Notes: generated from the sequence alone by a model not told the origin. A stretch of 28,339 nucleotides of DNA from DAOTVD01 sp034437075 (GCA_034437075.1 DAOTVD010000355.1:1-28339); one strand, 5' to 3'; shown: positions 14,140 through 22,668, counted from the first letter of the stretch. Made by a program: numbers and translations.

Positions 14140-15137
14140 TGTCGTTCACCTCGCTCCTGAAGCGCTACACCTAAAGCGCGGATGTTAGATAGGGGTGTGG
14201 TCAACAATAATGGCTGCGCCGTAGATAGAAGGATATGGCGCCCGAATGTGGCATCCAGAGCGTCGTATACCTGCTGGCGAATTTCGCCCGGCATGCCATC
14301 ATGCATGGGGTGCTGGTTGCCGATGCCACCACACACGATGCCTTCGAAAAATGATTTGCCTTCGTCCAGGGCGATATGCGCGTCGCGATCTTGCCAGCAT
14401 AATATCTGCGCCGGATAATCGCCGACCTCACGCAGCATGGGGGCCGCGCCATGGACATGCACGAGCGTCAACCACCACGACGCAGGCAAAGCGTGCAGCA
14501 ATTTCTGGTCGTAGGGGCGTCCAAAATCGGCATATTCGGCGCTACTGAGGATATCGTGCGAGGCCATGGTAATGTCATAGGCGATGCCACTCAGGCCCAG
14601 GGGGGCTAAAGCATCCATGAACCGCAGAATATTTTCTGTGATGATGTTCAAACCCGTCTTCAGGCGGTCAGGATGGGTGCGCATGTCGCGCAGCAGGCGC
14701 GCGCGGCCCGCAATTTGTTCGGCCTGGGTCAACGGGCTGGGGATATTGATGATGATCGGCGTCGGATCATCTAGCAAAGAGTGGAGTTGTTGTACGGCAT
14801 CGATCTGTTGGCCCAACATGCCGCGCTGAGCATCCAGACGGCGTAGTTCTGTCCAGTTCAATGACCGGGTAATGAGTGGCTTAAGGGGCTGGTAGAGGCC
14901 CTGCGCGTTGCCATCCCACTGCGCTTGCAGGCCATAGTCCAGCACTGCGTACAAATTATGTGGGGCCACGCGGATCACATCACAATCCCAAAAGCGCTGG
15001 AAGCTGGCCAAGGCCCAGGCAAAGTCTGTCGAGCGTAAATCATCGCCGGGAAAATGGCGCCAGATCATCATGGGGGGTAAATCGGGCTTTTCGCCTGCCA
15101 AACTGGCGTGTAGGCGGTCAACTTTAGCGTTTGTCAT
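14136..15137 (-). CDS. URO-D superfamily protein (not canonical HemE)
   Basis: A 333-residue protein with the TIM-barrel layout of the uroporphyrinogen decarboxylase superfamily, which also includes MtaA/MtbA cobalamin methyltransferases. Visible landmarks are the N-terminal MMIWRHFPGDD, FQRFWDCDVIRVAPH, ITENILRFMDALAPLGLSGIAYD, LVHVHGAAPML (His227, His229) and EGIVCGGIGNQHPMHDG (Cys269). The HemE substrate motif RQAGRY is absent at the N-terminus, so heme synthesis is unlikely. HVHG replaces the HxCG zinc motif of the methyltransferases, with Cys247 and Cys269 as other possible ligands. A methyltransferase-type or unknown decarboxylase function is possible. It heads a three-gene operon with rsmD and the ImmA-like gene, and a TATAAT lies nine bases before its ATG. 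Confidence 0.65.
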   Translation of the reverse strand: MTNAKVDRLHASLAGEKPDLPPMMIWRHFPGDDLRSTDFAWALASFQRFWDCDVIRVAPHNLYAVLDYGLQAQWDGNAQGLYQPLKPLITRSLNWTELRRLDAQRGMLGQQIDAVQQLHSLLDDPTPIIINIPSPLTQAEQIAGRARLLRDMRTHPDRLKTGLNIITENILRFMDALAPLGLSGIAYDITMASHDILSSAEYADFGRPYDQKLLHALPASWWLTLVHVHGAAPMLREVGDYPAQILCWQDRDAHIALDEGKSFFEGIVCGGIGNQHPMHDGMPGEIRQQVYDALDATFGRHILLSTAQPLLLTTPLSNIRALGVALQERGERQ

Positions 15138-15146
15138 ATGGCTAAA

Positions 15147-15152
15147 ATTATA
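15147..15152 (-). promoter_or_regulatory. -10 box close to the URO-D-like start
   Basis: On the minus strand a perfect TATAAT (15152-15147) ends nine bases before the ATG at 15137, giving a transcript with a leader of only a few bases. No convincing -35 is seen. The only bases between it and the ATG are TTTAGCCAT, with no Shine-Dalgarno motif. Confidence 0.45.
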
Positions 15153-15162
15153 CTCGATGTCG

Positions 15163-17505
15163 CTAACGGACGTGTATCGTCACCGGGAGCGTGACAAAAT
15201 CTCCCAAAGGTGTCCCGCGTACACTGAACACTTGCAAGGCTGTGCTCGGGATGCAATTGGGTTGCGTTTCTGTTTGCTGGCAGCGCCGCGCGCGGGCGCG
15301 CAACTCATATTGCCCAGATGACACCCTAGCAGGTATATCCAAACGGTAAGTATCGCGCATTAATTTGTTGGTTTGCCATTGGCTGGTTTGCCAACCCCCG
15401 GGCGCGATATGCCCTATCTGAGCAAGGGGGGTATTGGTTTCTGGGTCAACCATCAGAATTTCTAGATAGTAGTTAGGCAGGTTAGGCCGGGCGGCTTGCC
15501 AGTAAAGCGTTAGATTGACAGACTGTGCGGGGGTTACGTTGGCGGAAGATAGTTCATAGCCTAATAGATCGAGCCCGCCATCAAAAACAAATGGCGAAGG
15601 CGATATATTCTCTAAGGTATCGCCACGGTTATTGTCCGCGCGCGCGGCAGTCACACCCAGCAACGCGATGACGACCCACATTGCCAGCCCGAATGTCCCT
15701 GATTTTTTCTTCTGCCCGGCGGCCCCCTGCACAGAGGCGCTGCGCGCTGTCTGTCGCCAGAATAAGGTCAATAATGTGGCGCTGGTCACACTCATGCCAA
15801 ATAGCACTTCAGCAGTGCGTCGGCCCGTTGTGCTGTCTAGGAAAAATGATAATTCGCCATTACCCGGTGGAACCGTGGCAATCATGAGCCCTGTATCCGC
15901 ATTCGGGAAGACCTCAAGCGGTTGATCCTGAAATTCAGCCCGCCAACCACGAAAATAGAGCGTCAATATCTCTACAATCATGCTAGTGTTGTTATTGATC
16001 CTGAGCGTGTCCCGAGTGGGGCTGTGGGATAAAATCGCAATATTGGTGGTTGGCAAACGGCTTGCCCGATCAACTTTCGTGATGCGCCCTTCCTCAAAAG
16101 ACTCCACAAGGGCATACGAAGGGGGCGGCAATTCGGTGGTATGCGCCGGCAATAAAGACCCATGTTGAAAACTGCCAGCATACAGCCCCCGTAATTCGGC
16201 TTGCATATGCTCGCGCAAGGGGTCAGTCGTGCGGTATGGGATAAAATCCGGCGGCGTGACAACATTCCAAGCCCCGCCCAGGATAATGATAAGCATTAAA
16301 CCATGGGCCAGGTGCCGGAAAGCCCGGCGCGCTATCTGGGCTTGAAGATAGCCACCCAGTGCCCCCGCGATGATACTGCCCCCCGCAGCCGGAATAACGA
16401 GCAAATCAGCGCGCGTTAGGGTCGGGAAGTGGGCGATATTGTCTAGCCAGCGACTGGGTAACAGCACGGCACACAGCACGGTGCTTATCCCAAGTATGCC
16501 CCAGAAGATAACCAGAGAACGATGTTGCCCCATGCGGAGCAAGCCCAACCATAACAACCCCATAAGCCCAAGGACCCATGGCCCAGTTCCTAGCGCGCCC
16601 AGTGGTAGCGGATTAAGCACGCGGTTATCTGGCGCCAAGGGTGGGCTCAAGACATCTCGCCAACGGAGCGTTTGCCAGACATCTTGCACAGGCGCCCAGT
16701 GCACAGCGTCCATTTCAGCGAGCGCAGGTAGCCAGAATATCGCTGAGCCCCCCACGCCCAATACAATGCCCGCCAGCCCACCTAGCCGCCAGGTGTTGTA
16801 AGTAGGGCTGGCGATCATCCATAACCACCAGATCAGCCCGACGCCAAATAAAAGCGGCCCCAGCAGCGTATGCGTCATGATGAGCAAGCCCCCCAAGAAG
16901 GCGACCAGCCCCAGGTCGCGCTCGTCGCGTTCGCGCAGACGATCTAGGCTCCACAGAAACAACGGAAACAGGCTCGTTGCCAACCCGACGCCCAGGTCGC
17001 TCGTCTGAAAATGGGGCGTATACAGAATAGCAGGCGAAAGGCTATAGCACATCCCCGCGAATACCCCCCCCGCATCGCCAGTTAAGCGCCGAGCAAAGGC
17101 AAACATCCCAACCCCTGCCAGAATAAGGCAGAACGCCATCAAGTTACGAAAAGTGGCATCCGGCGGCGTTTGGAGCAAGAGATTATATAGCCCACCTATA
17201 AAATGTGGGGCAGGGGCCATGTAGTTGAACAGGGGCGAGCCGAAACCATAATGAAAATGGGAAGCCCACCGCGAATAGATGATGCCCTGTTGCAGATTGT
17301 GAGCAATTTCGGCTTGGCGGGCGATGCTACTACCCGCTGTTTGCGGATTTGGTAGGCCGTCCTGGATGAGCCAAGGCCAGGCTAGCAGGATGCAAAGTGC
17401 GAGCATGGCAATCCACAGGACATCCACCTGATGGGTGGGGCGTTGCATCCAATCGGGCAGATCTTCACGCCGCAGATGTCCTGGGGATTGCTTGCGATAA
17501 GTCAT
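15163..17505 (-). CDS. Polytopic membrane protein, PTPS-related / GT-C-like
   Basis: A 780-residue integral membrane protein. After a short basic N-terminus there are about ten or more hydrophobic helices up to about residue 430 (first VLWIAMLALCILLAWPWLI), with the loop ARQAEIAHNLQQGIIYSRW and FHYGFGSPLFNYMAP typical of the '6-pyruvoyl-tetrahydropterin synthase-related' membrane family, which resembles GT-C glycosyltransferases and YfhO. Then an outside region (about 440-570, FRGWRAEFQDQPLEV), another helix (about 575-592), one more (about 612-630) and a C-terminal beta-rich domain (about 645-780, LDLLGYELSSANVTPAQSVNLTLYWQA). Such proteins are thought to use lipid-linked sugars for surface glycans; the substrate is unknown. 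It lies 66 bases after citrate synthase, separated by a long inverted repeat, and no clear ribosome site precedes its ATG. Confidence 0.75.
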   Translation of the reverse strand: MTYRKQSPGHLRREDLPDWMQRPTHQVDVLWIAMLALCILLAWPWLIQDGLPNPQTAGSSIARQAEIAHNLQQGIIYSRWASHFHYGFGSPLFNYMAPAPHFIGGLYNLLLQTPPDATFRNLMAFCLILAGVGMFAFARRLTGDAGGVFAGMCYSLSPAILYTPHFQTSDLGVGLATSLFPLFLWSLDRLRERDERDLGLVAFLGGLLIMTHTLLGPLLFGVGLIWWLWMIASPTYNTWRLGGLAGIVLGVGGSAIFWLPALAEMDAVHWAPVQDVWQTLRWRDVLSPPLAPDNRVLNPLPLGALGTGPWVLGLMGLLWLGLLRMGQHRSLVIFWGILGISTVLCAVLLPSRWLDNIAHFPTLTRADLLVIPAAGGSIIAGALGGYLQAQIARRAFRHLAHGLMLIIILGGAWNVVTPPDFIPYRTTDPLREHMQAELRGLYAGSFQHGSLLPAHTTELPPPSYALVESFEEGRITKVDRASRLPTTNIAILSHSPTRDTLRINNNTSMIVEILTLYFRGWRAEFQDQPLEVFPNADTGLMIATVPPGNGELSFFLDSTTGRRTAEVLFGMSVTSATLLTLFWRQTARSASVQGAAGQKKKSGTFGLAMWVVIALLGVTAARADNNRGDTLENISPSPFVFDGGLDLLGYELSSANVTPAQSVNLTLYWQAARPNLPNYYLEILMVDPETNTPLAQIGHIAPGGWQTSQWQTNKLMRDTYRLDIPARVSSGQYELRARARRCQQTETQPNCIPSTALQVFSVRGTPLGDFVTLPVTIHVR

Positions 17506-17513
17506 AAGTCGTC

Positions 17514-17568
17514 AGAGAGACATCATGTTAGGGCACAGGCATAGGTGGCCCCTAGATGATGTCTTTCT
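17514..17568. other. Long imperfect inverted repeat between citrate synthase and the membrane protein gene
   Basis: AGAGAGACATCAT (17514-17526) pairs with ATGATGTCTTTCT (17556-17568): 13 consecutive pairs with one G-U wobble on the plus strand. Inside it TAGGG (17529-17533) pairs with CCCTA (17550-17554) around a 16-base loop. On the minus strand it lies just after the citrate synthase stop and is followed by GACGAC rather than a T run, so it is not a standard terminator there; on the plus strand a weak T/C-rich tail follows. It may end or stabilise the citrate synthase mRNA. Confidence 0.6.
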
Positions 17569-17571
17569 CGC

Positions 17572-18717
17572 TTATTTTCGGTCGCCAATTTTGACCCAGG
17601 GGGTGTCAATATCACCGACATAATTCGCTTTCGGGCGGATGAGGCGGTTATCGGCCCATTGCTCGATAACATGGGCCGTCCACCCAGCCATGCGCGACAT
17701 AGCAAACAAAGGCGTGAAGAAATCGACCGGAATGCCCAGGGTATACAGCACAATGGCACTATAGTAATCGACATTCGCGAATAGCTTGCGCTCTACGAAA
17801 TACTCATCGGCCAGGGCCAGGCTTTCTAGCTGGTCGGCGATGTCGAACCATTTGCTATGCCCGGTCGCGTCGGCCAGGGCCTTGGCTTGGTCTTTCAAGA
17901 TTGTGGCCCGGGGGTCGGGCGCTTTATAAACCCGGTGCCCGATGCCCATAATCTTCCGGCCTTCATTTTTGACCTGACGCTTAAAGAAATCATCGACTTT
18001 ATCGACGTTGTCAATTTCCATAAACATGCGCATGGCGGCTTCGTTCGCGCCCCCGTGCTTTGGCCCTTTTAGTGCACCAATAGCCGCCGTGATGGCGCTA
18101 TACATATCACCATCGGTGCTGGTTACCACCCGGGCGGTAAATGTACTGGCATTGAAACCATGGTCAGCTAACAAGATCAGGTAAATGTCGATGGCTTTGG
18201 CCGGGGTAGGTTGTGGGTCTTCGCCGGTCATCATATACAGAAAGTTTTCTGCCAAGGACAGATCACCGCGCGGTTCAACGACCGCTTTGCCTTCGCGAAT
18301 GCGCGCCCAGGCCGCAGTCACGGTGGCTGTTTTGGCCAACAAGCGCAAGGCTTTACGCTGATTAGCACGTTCGCTGTTGTCTTCTGCTTCTGGGTCGAAC
18401 GAACCCAACATCGAAATCCCCGTGCGCAGCACACCCATCGGATGGGAGTCTGTCGGCAGGGTTTTCATGAAGACGGGTATTTCGTAGGGAATCGTCATTT
18501 CCAGCGCGAGCGTTTGCTTGAATTCGGTCAATTCGGCTTGGGTGGGCAACGCATTATGCCACAGCAAATACACTACTTCTTCGAATGAGGCATGTTCGGC
18601 AATATCTTCAATGCTATACCCTGCATAATAGAGTTTGCCGAGTTCGCCATCGACTTTACTTTTGGTGGTATCGGCAACTACAACACCTGCTAAGCCAGTG
18701 CCAGTTCCAGCCGCCAT
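17572..18717 (-). CDS. Citrate synthase
   Basis: Condenses acetyl-CoA and oxaloacetate to citrate at the entry of the TCA cycle. The 381 residues have the family landmarks: GLAGVVVADTTKSKVDGELGKLYYAGYSI (7-35 region), LPTDSHPMGVLRTG (87-100), LLADHGFNASTFTARV with His186, GALKGPKHGGANEAA with His221, GIGHRVYKAPDPR with His261 and NVDYYSAIVL with Asp317; the last three are the catalytic residues. Length and motifs fit the short bacterial form (CitZ/GltA-like); a 2-methylcitrate synthase cannot be excluded from sequence alone, but divergent placement next to the succinate dehydrogenase operon favours the TCA role. AAGGAGTGA lies a few bases before the ATG, a strong ribosome site. Confidence 0.95.
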   Translation of the reverse strand: MAAGTGTGLAGVVVADTTKSKVDGELGKLYYAGYSIEDIAEHASFEEVVYLLWHNALPTQAELTEFKQTLALEMTIPYEIPVFMKTLPTDSHPMGVLRTGISMLGSFDPEAEDNSERANQRKALRLLAKTATVTAAWARIREGKAVVEPRGDLSLAENFLYMMTGEDPQPTPAKAIDIYLILLADHGFNASTFTARVVTSTDGDMYSAITAAIGALKGPKHGGANEAAMRMFMEIDNVDKVDDFFKRQVKNEGRKIMGIGHRVYKAPDPRATILKDQAKALADATGHSKWFDIADQLESLALADEYFVERKLFANVDYYSAIVLYTLGIPVDFFTPLFAMSRMAGWTAHVIEQWADNRLIRPKANYVGDIDTPWVKIGDRK

Positions 18718-18799
18718 AAGAGGTCACTCCTTATCTATCTGCAATATTCTGTGTCAGGTCTAAGATGGTCGTGTTACATGTAAACTTTAATCCCAGATA

Positions 18800-18805
18800 A
18801 GTATA
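18800..18805 (-). promoter_or_regulatory. Candidate extended -10 of citrate synthase
   Basis: On the minus strand TGATATACT gives TGn plus TATACT (18805-18800, 5 of 6). The -35 is poor. The leader to the ATG at 18717 would be about 75 bases. This lies in the 274-base region shared with the divergent sdh promoter. Confidence 0.4.
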
Positions 18806-18905
18806 TCACTCGTGCGAGTCTGCATCCATGCCAAGCTATGTGGCTGACTTATTCGCGCGGGCGTTTGGGCCAGTTGGGCCTGGCCGAGTGGTCTGCCTAT
18901 CGGTT

Positions 18906-18935
18906 TTGCGACGGCTAGAAAGTCGGTGCTATAAT
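18906..18935 (+). promoter_or_regulatory. Promoter of the succinate dehydrogenase operon
   Basis: TTGCGA (18906-18911, 4 of 6), an 18-base spacer and TGCTATAAT, an extended and perfect -10 (TATAAT 18930-18935). The leader to the ATG at 18992 is about 50 bases and contains GGGAGAGG as a ribosome site. Confidence 0.65.
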
Positions 18936-18991
18936 TCGTGTGCATAAAGATTAACTCAACGCTCATCTTTGGGAGAGGCTCAAATTTAAGC

Positions 18992-20056
18992 ATGGCAACA
19001 CTGGTTCAGACCATCTCAGAAACACTGCGCTACCAGGGCAAGCTGGGACAATGGAGTTGGGTTTTCCATCGCCTGTCTGGCCTGGGAATTGTGGTGTTCA
19101 TCTACCTCCACATCATCGACACATCCTGGGCAGCCTTTTACCCGGAGCTTTACGCCAAAGCGATTCATTTTTACCAATCGCCACTGTTTACCCTAGGCGA
19201 GTTCTTTCTCGTGGCGGCGGTGGTATACCACGCCATTAACGGGTACCGCATCATCTTTCTGGATTTCCGCCCGCATTTGTGGCATTTACAACACCAGGCG
19301 GCGATTGCGGTTTTCATCGTCGTCGGGATTATCCTTTTGCCAACCTTCATCCTGATGGGCGGGCATGTTGTTCATCATTACGAGGCTTTCGAACTGGGCG
19401 CTGTGGGCAATTTAATCACGGGCAATGAAACCGGCGAAATAGCGCCCCTAGATGAAGTCATCGTTGAACAAGCTCAATTCGCCGTGGGGCTCATTGGCAC
19501 GGTCGCTGTGGCGCTTGTGCTCTCGTTCATTGTGGCTGTGCTGCGGCGCCAGCCCTTGGATCAATCTCACCTGGATTTGCCTCAGCGGCCTAGTCAGATC
19601 GACATCTGGTTCTGGCGGTTTATGCGCATTTCGGGCTTGTTGATTCTGCCCCTGGTGTTTGGCCACCTGGCCATGATGCATGTCATCCAGGGCGTGTTCG
19701 ACATCACGACCCCCGGATCAGCCATCGTGGGTACGGATGCCGTCAATACGAACGGTAGCGCCCTGCAATTTGTAGGCGAACGGTGGGATTACCTGGTGGC
19801 CGGCGTAGCCGTATGGCGTTTATACGATGGCGCGCTGTTGGCGCTCATCGTCATCCATGGCTTTTATGGACTCTATCTGGTCGTCAGCGACTACGTGCAT
19901 AATATGGTTATGCGGCGCGCGCTCTCGTGGTCGATTGTCTTTGGTGCCGTCGTGCTGATCACGGTAGGCGCGGCAGCCTTGATCGCGGGTGTAGATGAAA
20001 CCGCGTATGATATCGTCGTAGAAGCAATGGAAAATACAACAGAGGCAACGAGGTAA
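18992..20056 (+). CDS. sdhC: Succinate dehydrogenase membrane anchor, SdhC-SdhD fusion
   Basis: A 354-residue protein that looks like two anchor subunits in one chain. The SdhC part has HRLSG (26-30), a helix about 31-49, YHAINGYRIIFLDF with candidate heme ligand His80 and Asp91, and a third helix about 103-121. The SdhD part begins FWRFMRISGLLILPLVFGHLAMMH (207-230) and has VIHGFYGLYLVVSDYV with His289, Asp300 and Tyr301, the spacing seen in E. coli SdhD (His71, Asp82, Tyr83), and a last helix about 312-332. Between them residues 163-184 form an additional hydrophobic helix, giving seven in all. Normal SdhC ends outside and SdhD begins inside, so this helix would restore topology. The start at 18992 is preferred to an in-frame ATG at 18938, which adds an odd polar tail. 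sdhA follows after eight bases. Confidence 0.85.
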   Translation: MATLVQTISETLRYQGKLGQWSWVFHRLSGLGIVVFIYLHIIDTSWAAFYPELYAKAIHFYQSPLFTLGEFFLVAAVVYHAINGYRIIFLDFRPHLWHLQHQAAIAVFIVVGIILLPTFILMGGHVVHHYEAFELGAVGNLITGNETGEIAPLDEVIVEQAQFAVGLIGTVAVALVLSFIVAVLRRQPLDQSHLDLPQRPSQIDIWFWRFMRISGLLILPLVFGHLAMMHVIQGVFDITTPGSAIVGTDAVNTNGSALQFVGERWDYLVAGVAVWRLYDGALLALIVIHGFYGLYLVVSDYVHNMVMRRALSWSIVFGAVVLITVGAAALIAGVDETAYDIVVEAMENTTEATR

Positions 20057-20064
20057 ATTCATTT

Positions 20065-21852
20065 ATGGCACCCCAAGTACACCAATTTGACGTTATTGTC
20101 GTGGGGGCTGGCGGCGCGGGCTTAATGTCTGCCCTGTACGCCAGTCGTGGAATTCGCACCGCCGTTTTGAGCAAATTGTACCCAACCCGCAGCCATACGG
20201 GCGCGGCCCAAGGCGGTATCGGCGCCGCGCTCGGGAATCTGGAAGAAGATCATTGGCAGTGGCATGCTTTCGATACGGTCAAGGGTGGCGACTATCTCTC
20301 TGACCAGAACGCCGCCGAAGTACTCGCGCGTGACGCAGTCGATGCAGTCATCGAGCTAGAGCACATGGGCTTGCCTTTCGACCGCACCGAAGACGGGCGC
20401 ATTAGCCAGCGCCGTTTTGGCGGGCATACCAATAACGAAACCAAGCAACCGGTGCGCCGGGCCTGCCATGCCGCCGACCGTACCGGGCATATGATTTTGC
20501 AGACCCTCTACCAGAACTGCATCAAAGAAAATGTACGCTTCTTTGATGAATTTCATGTCGTAGACTTGATTATGAACGACGGCGCCGCGTGTGGTGTGGT
20601 CGCCTACGAAATCGACAGCGGCGAATTGCACATCTTTCATGCCAAAGCCATTTGCTTCGCGACCGGGGGCTGGGGCCGTGTCTGGCAGACGACCTCCAAC
20701 GCGCATAGCCTGACCGGAGACGGCCCAGCGGTGTTAATGCGCCGGGGCCTGCCTATGGAAGATATGGAATTTTACCAGTTCCACCCCACGGGCATTGCCG
20801 GGATGGGCATTTTGATCACGGAAGGGGTGCGCGGCGAAGGCGGTGTGCTCCTCAACGAGCGTGGCGAGCGTTTCATGGAGCGTTACGCGCCCAGCATCAA
20901 AGACCTGGCTAGCCGCGATGTGGTCAGCCGTGCCATTTATCTGGAGGTAAAAGATGGGCGCGGCATTAAGGGCAAAGATTACGTCCACTTGGACATCACG
21001 CCTACGACCGTGAATCGCTACTTGGCAGAAGCAGGCGACGAACGCCGCATCGACGCGCATTATATCGAGAGCAAGCTGCCCGATATTCTAGACTTTTGCC
21101 GGACGTACCTGGGTGTTGACCCCGTCAATGACCCCATGCCCGTGCGCCCGACCGCGCATTATGCCATGGGCGGTATACCCACAAACATTGATGCGGAAGT
21201 CTTGCGCACGCCAGGCGGCGAAACCGTGCCCGGCCTGTATGCAGCGGGCGAAGTCGCCTGCGTGAGCGTCCACGGCGCTAATCGCTTGGGCACCAACAGC
21301 CTGACCGACCTGGTCGTTTATGGTCGCCGGGCCGGGATGAAAATGCTGGAATATGCGGCCCAGGCGGATTTCGTACCCTTGCCGCCCAATCCCGCCGCCG
21401 ATGCCCAGGCCCAAATTGACCGTATCCGCCAGTCGAATGGCAGCACAAAGCCCTATGAGCTTCGCCAGCGGATGCAAGAAGTGATGATGGAACAAGTCGG
21501 CGTCTTCCGCACCGAAGAAGGTATGCAGGCCGCCTACGACGAAATGCGCCAGCTAAAGCAGCAGTTCGAAACCGATCTGGCTATCGATGACCGAGGCCAG
21601 CGCTTTAATACGGACCTGCTCGAAGCCTGGGAATTAGGTTGCTTGCTGGATTGCGCCATCGTCACGGCTAAAAGTGCCCTAGAACGCAAAGAAAGCCGGG
21701 GCGCCCACAGCCGCGAAGACTTCCCGAAGCGCGATGATGAAAATTTCCTGGTGCATACCTTCGCCTGGTTCAAAGACAACGCCGTGGAGGTCGATTTCTC
21801 ACGCAAGGTGGATGTCTCGCTGAACTACGAACCTAAAGAACGGGTCTACTAA
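20065..21852 (+). CDS. sdhA: Succinate dehydrogenase flavoprotein subunit
   Basis: Oxidises succinate to fumarate with covalently bound FAD, at the cytoplasmic face of complex II. The 595-residue protein shows the dinucleotide motif GAGGAGLMSALYAS (14-27), the FAD-linking His44 in SHTGAAQGG, QRRFGGHTNN, the substrate-site FHPTG (239-243), ITEGVRGEGG, LASRDVVSRAI with the catalytic Arg region (284, 289), TAHYAMGGI, and LYAAGEVACVSVHGANRLGTNSL near the FAD. The C-terminal domain ends normally. GAGGT at the end of sdhCD serves as ribosome site. It sits between the fused anchor gene and sdhB, giving the order CD-A-B. A fumarate reductase role is possible but less likely with this anchor and the citrate synthase next door. 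Confidence 0.97.
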   Translation: MAPQVHQFDVIVVGAGGAGLMSALYASRGIRTAVLSKLYPTRSHTGAAQGGIGAALGNLEEDHWQWHAFDTVKGGDYLSDQNAAEVLARDAVDAVIELEHMGLPFDRTEDGRISQRRFGGHTNNETKQPVRRACHAADRTGHMILQTLYQNCIKENVRFFDEFHVVDLIMNDGAACGVVAYEIDSGELHIFHAKAICFATGGWGRVWQTTSNAHSLTGDGPAVLMRRGLPMEDMEFYQFHPTGIAGMGILITEGVRGEGGVLLNERGERFMERYAPSIKDLASRDVVSRAIYLEVKDGRGIKGKDYVHLDITPTTVNRYLAEAGDERRIDAHYIESKLPDILDFCRTYLGVDPVNDPMPVRPTAHYAMGGIPTNIDAEVLRTPGGETVPGLYAAGEVACVSVHGANRLGTNSLTDLVVYGRRAGMKMLEYAAQADFVPLPPNPAADAQAQIDRIRQSNGSTKPYELRQRMQEVMMEQVGVFRTEEGMQAAYDEMRQLKQQFETDLAIDDRGQRFNTDLLEAWELGCLLDCAIVTAKSALERKESRGAHSREDFPKRDDENFLVHTFAWFKDNAVEVDFSRKVDVSLNYEPKERVY

Positions 21853-21892
21853 ATTCGATGGATTGGAACAGCAAAAAGCGAGTAAAGAGATT

Positions 21893-22609
21893 ATGAAGGC
21901 AACCTTCCGCATTAAACGCTTTAACCCCGAAACGGATAAGAAGCCCTATTGGGGTGAATATACGCTGGATAACGTCGAGCCTAGCGACCGCGTGCTCGAA
22001 ATGCTGCATCGCATCAAGTGGGAACAGGATGGCACGCTTACCCTACGGCGCTCCTGTGCGCATGGGGTGTGTGGCTCAGATGCAATGCTCATCAATGGTG
22101 TCAATCGCCTGGCGTGCAAAGTGCTCATGAAATCGCTAGGCTCGGGTGACCATGTCAAAGTGCAGGTCGAGCCCATCCTGGGGCTACCGGTCATCAAAGA
22201 TTTGGTGGTCGATTTCGAACCATTCTTCGACCATTACCGCGAGGTGATGCCCTACTTTGTCCCCGCCGAGGAGGTGCCCGAAGATGGCCGCGAACGGCGC
22301 CAAAGCATCGCCGACCGAGCCCGCTTTGATGATACGACCAAATGCATCCTGTGTGCGTGTTGTACCACAAGCTGCCCCAGCTTTTGGGCCAATGGCAAGT
22401 ACGTTGGCCCGGCGGCGATTGTCGCCGCGCATCGTTTCATATTCGATAGCCGGGATGGCGCGGCGCAAGAACGCCTGGATATTATGTCCAAGCCGGATGG
22501 CGTATGGCGTTGCCGCACGATTTTCAATTGCACGACGGCATGCCCGCGCGAGATTGAAGTCACCCGCGCGATTGGCGAGGTCAAACTGGCTATCGCACGC
22601 GGTGTGTAA
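21893..22609 (+). CDS. sdhB: Succinate dehydrogenase iron-sulfur subunit
   Basis: Carries electrons from FAD to the quinone site through three clusters. The 238 residues have the [2Fe-2S] site SCAHGVCGSD with Cys55, Cys60, Asp63 and Cys75 (the same four positions as in E. coli, including Asp in place of a Cys), the [4Fe-4S] motif CILCACCTTSCP (151-162) and the [3Fe-4S] site CRTIFNCTTACP (207-218). The start at 21893 (AAAGAG upstream) gives the usual 238-residue length; a frame open from a TTG at 21863 would add ten residues, and an ATG at 21858 is out of frame. It is the last gene of the sdh operon, followed by a strong hairpin terminator. Confidence 0.96.
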   Translation: MKATFRIKRFNPETDKKPYWGEYTLDNVEPSDRVLEMLHRIKWEQDGTLTLRRSCAHGVCGSDAMLINGVNRLACKVLMKSLGSGDHVKVQVEPILGLPVIKDLVVDFEPFFDHYREVMPYFVPAEEVPEDGRERRQSIADRARFDDTTKCILCACCTTSCPSFWANGKYVGPAAIVAAHRFIFDSRDGAAQERLDIMSKPDGVWRCRTIFNCTTACPREIEVTRAIGEVKLAIARGV

Positions 22610-22637
22610 CTTGTAGTCGAGAAAAAGCTATTCTTAT

Positions 22638-22666
22638 AGCGCGCTCGTCACTGGGCGCGCTTTTTT
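22638..22666 (+). terminator. Rho-independent terminator after sdhB
   Basis: Stem AGCGCGC (22638-22644) pairs with GCGCGCT (22655-22661) around a ten-base loop, followed by a run of six T (22661-22666). It lies 28 bases after the sdhB stop and just before the convergent glutaredoxin-like gene. Confidence 0.85.
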
Positions 22667-22668
22667 GT

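Larger units (their letters stand above)
18718..18991. promoter_or_regulatory. Divergent control region between citrate synthase and sdh operon
   Basis: A gene-free stretch of 274 bases. Besides the two promoter candidates it holds a perfect 6-bp inverted repeat GGCCAG-TTGGGC-CTGGCC (18868-18885) upstream of the sdh -35 box, a possible regulator site or simple GC-rich repeat. No open frame in it looks real. Confidence 0.45.

Noticed and set aside
14136..15137. Calling this gene hemE
   Set aside because: The HemE substrate motif is absent, so only the superfamily is supported.
18787..18993. Minus-strand frame of 68 codons in the sdh control region
   Set aside because: It runs through the promoter, has no family features and lies on the opposite strand from the sdh start.
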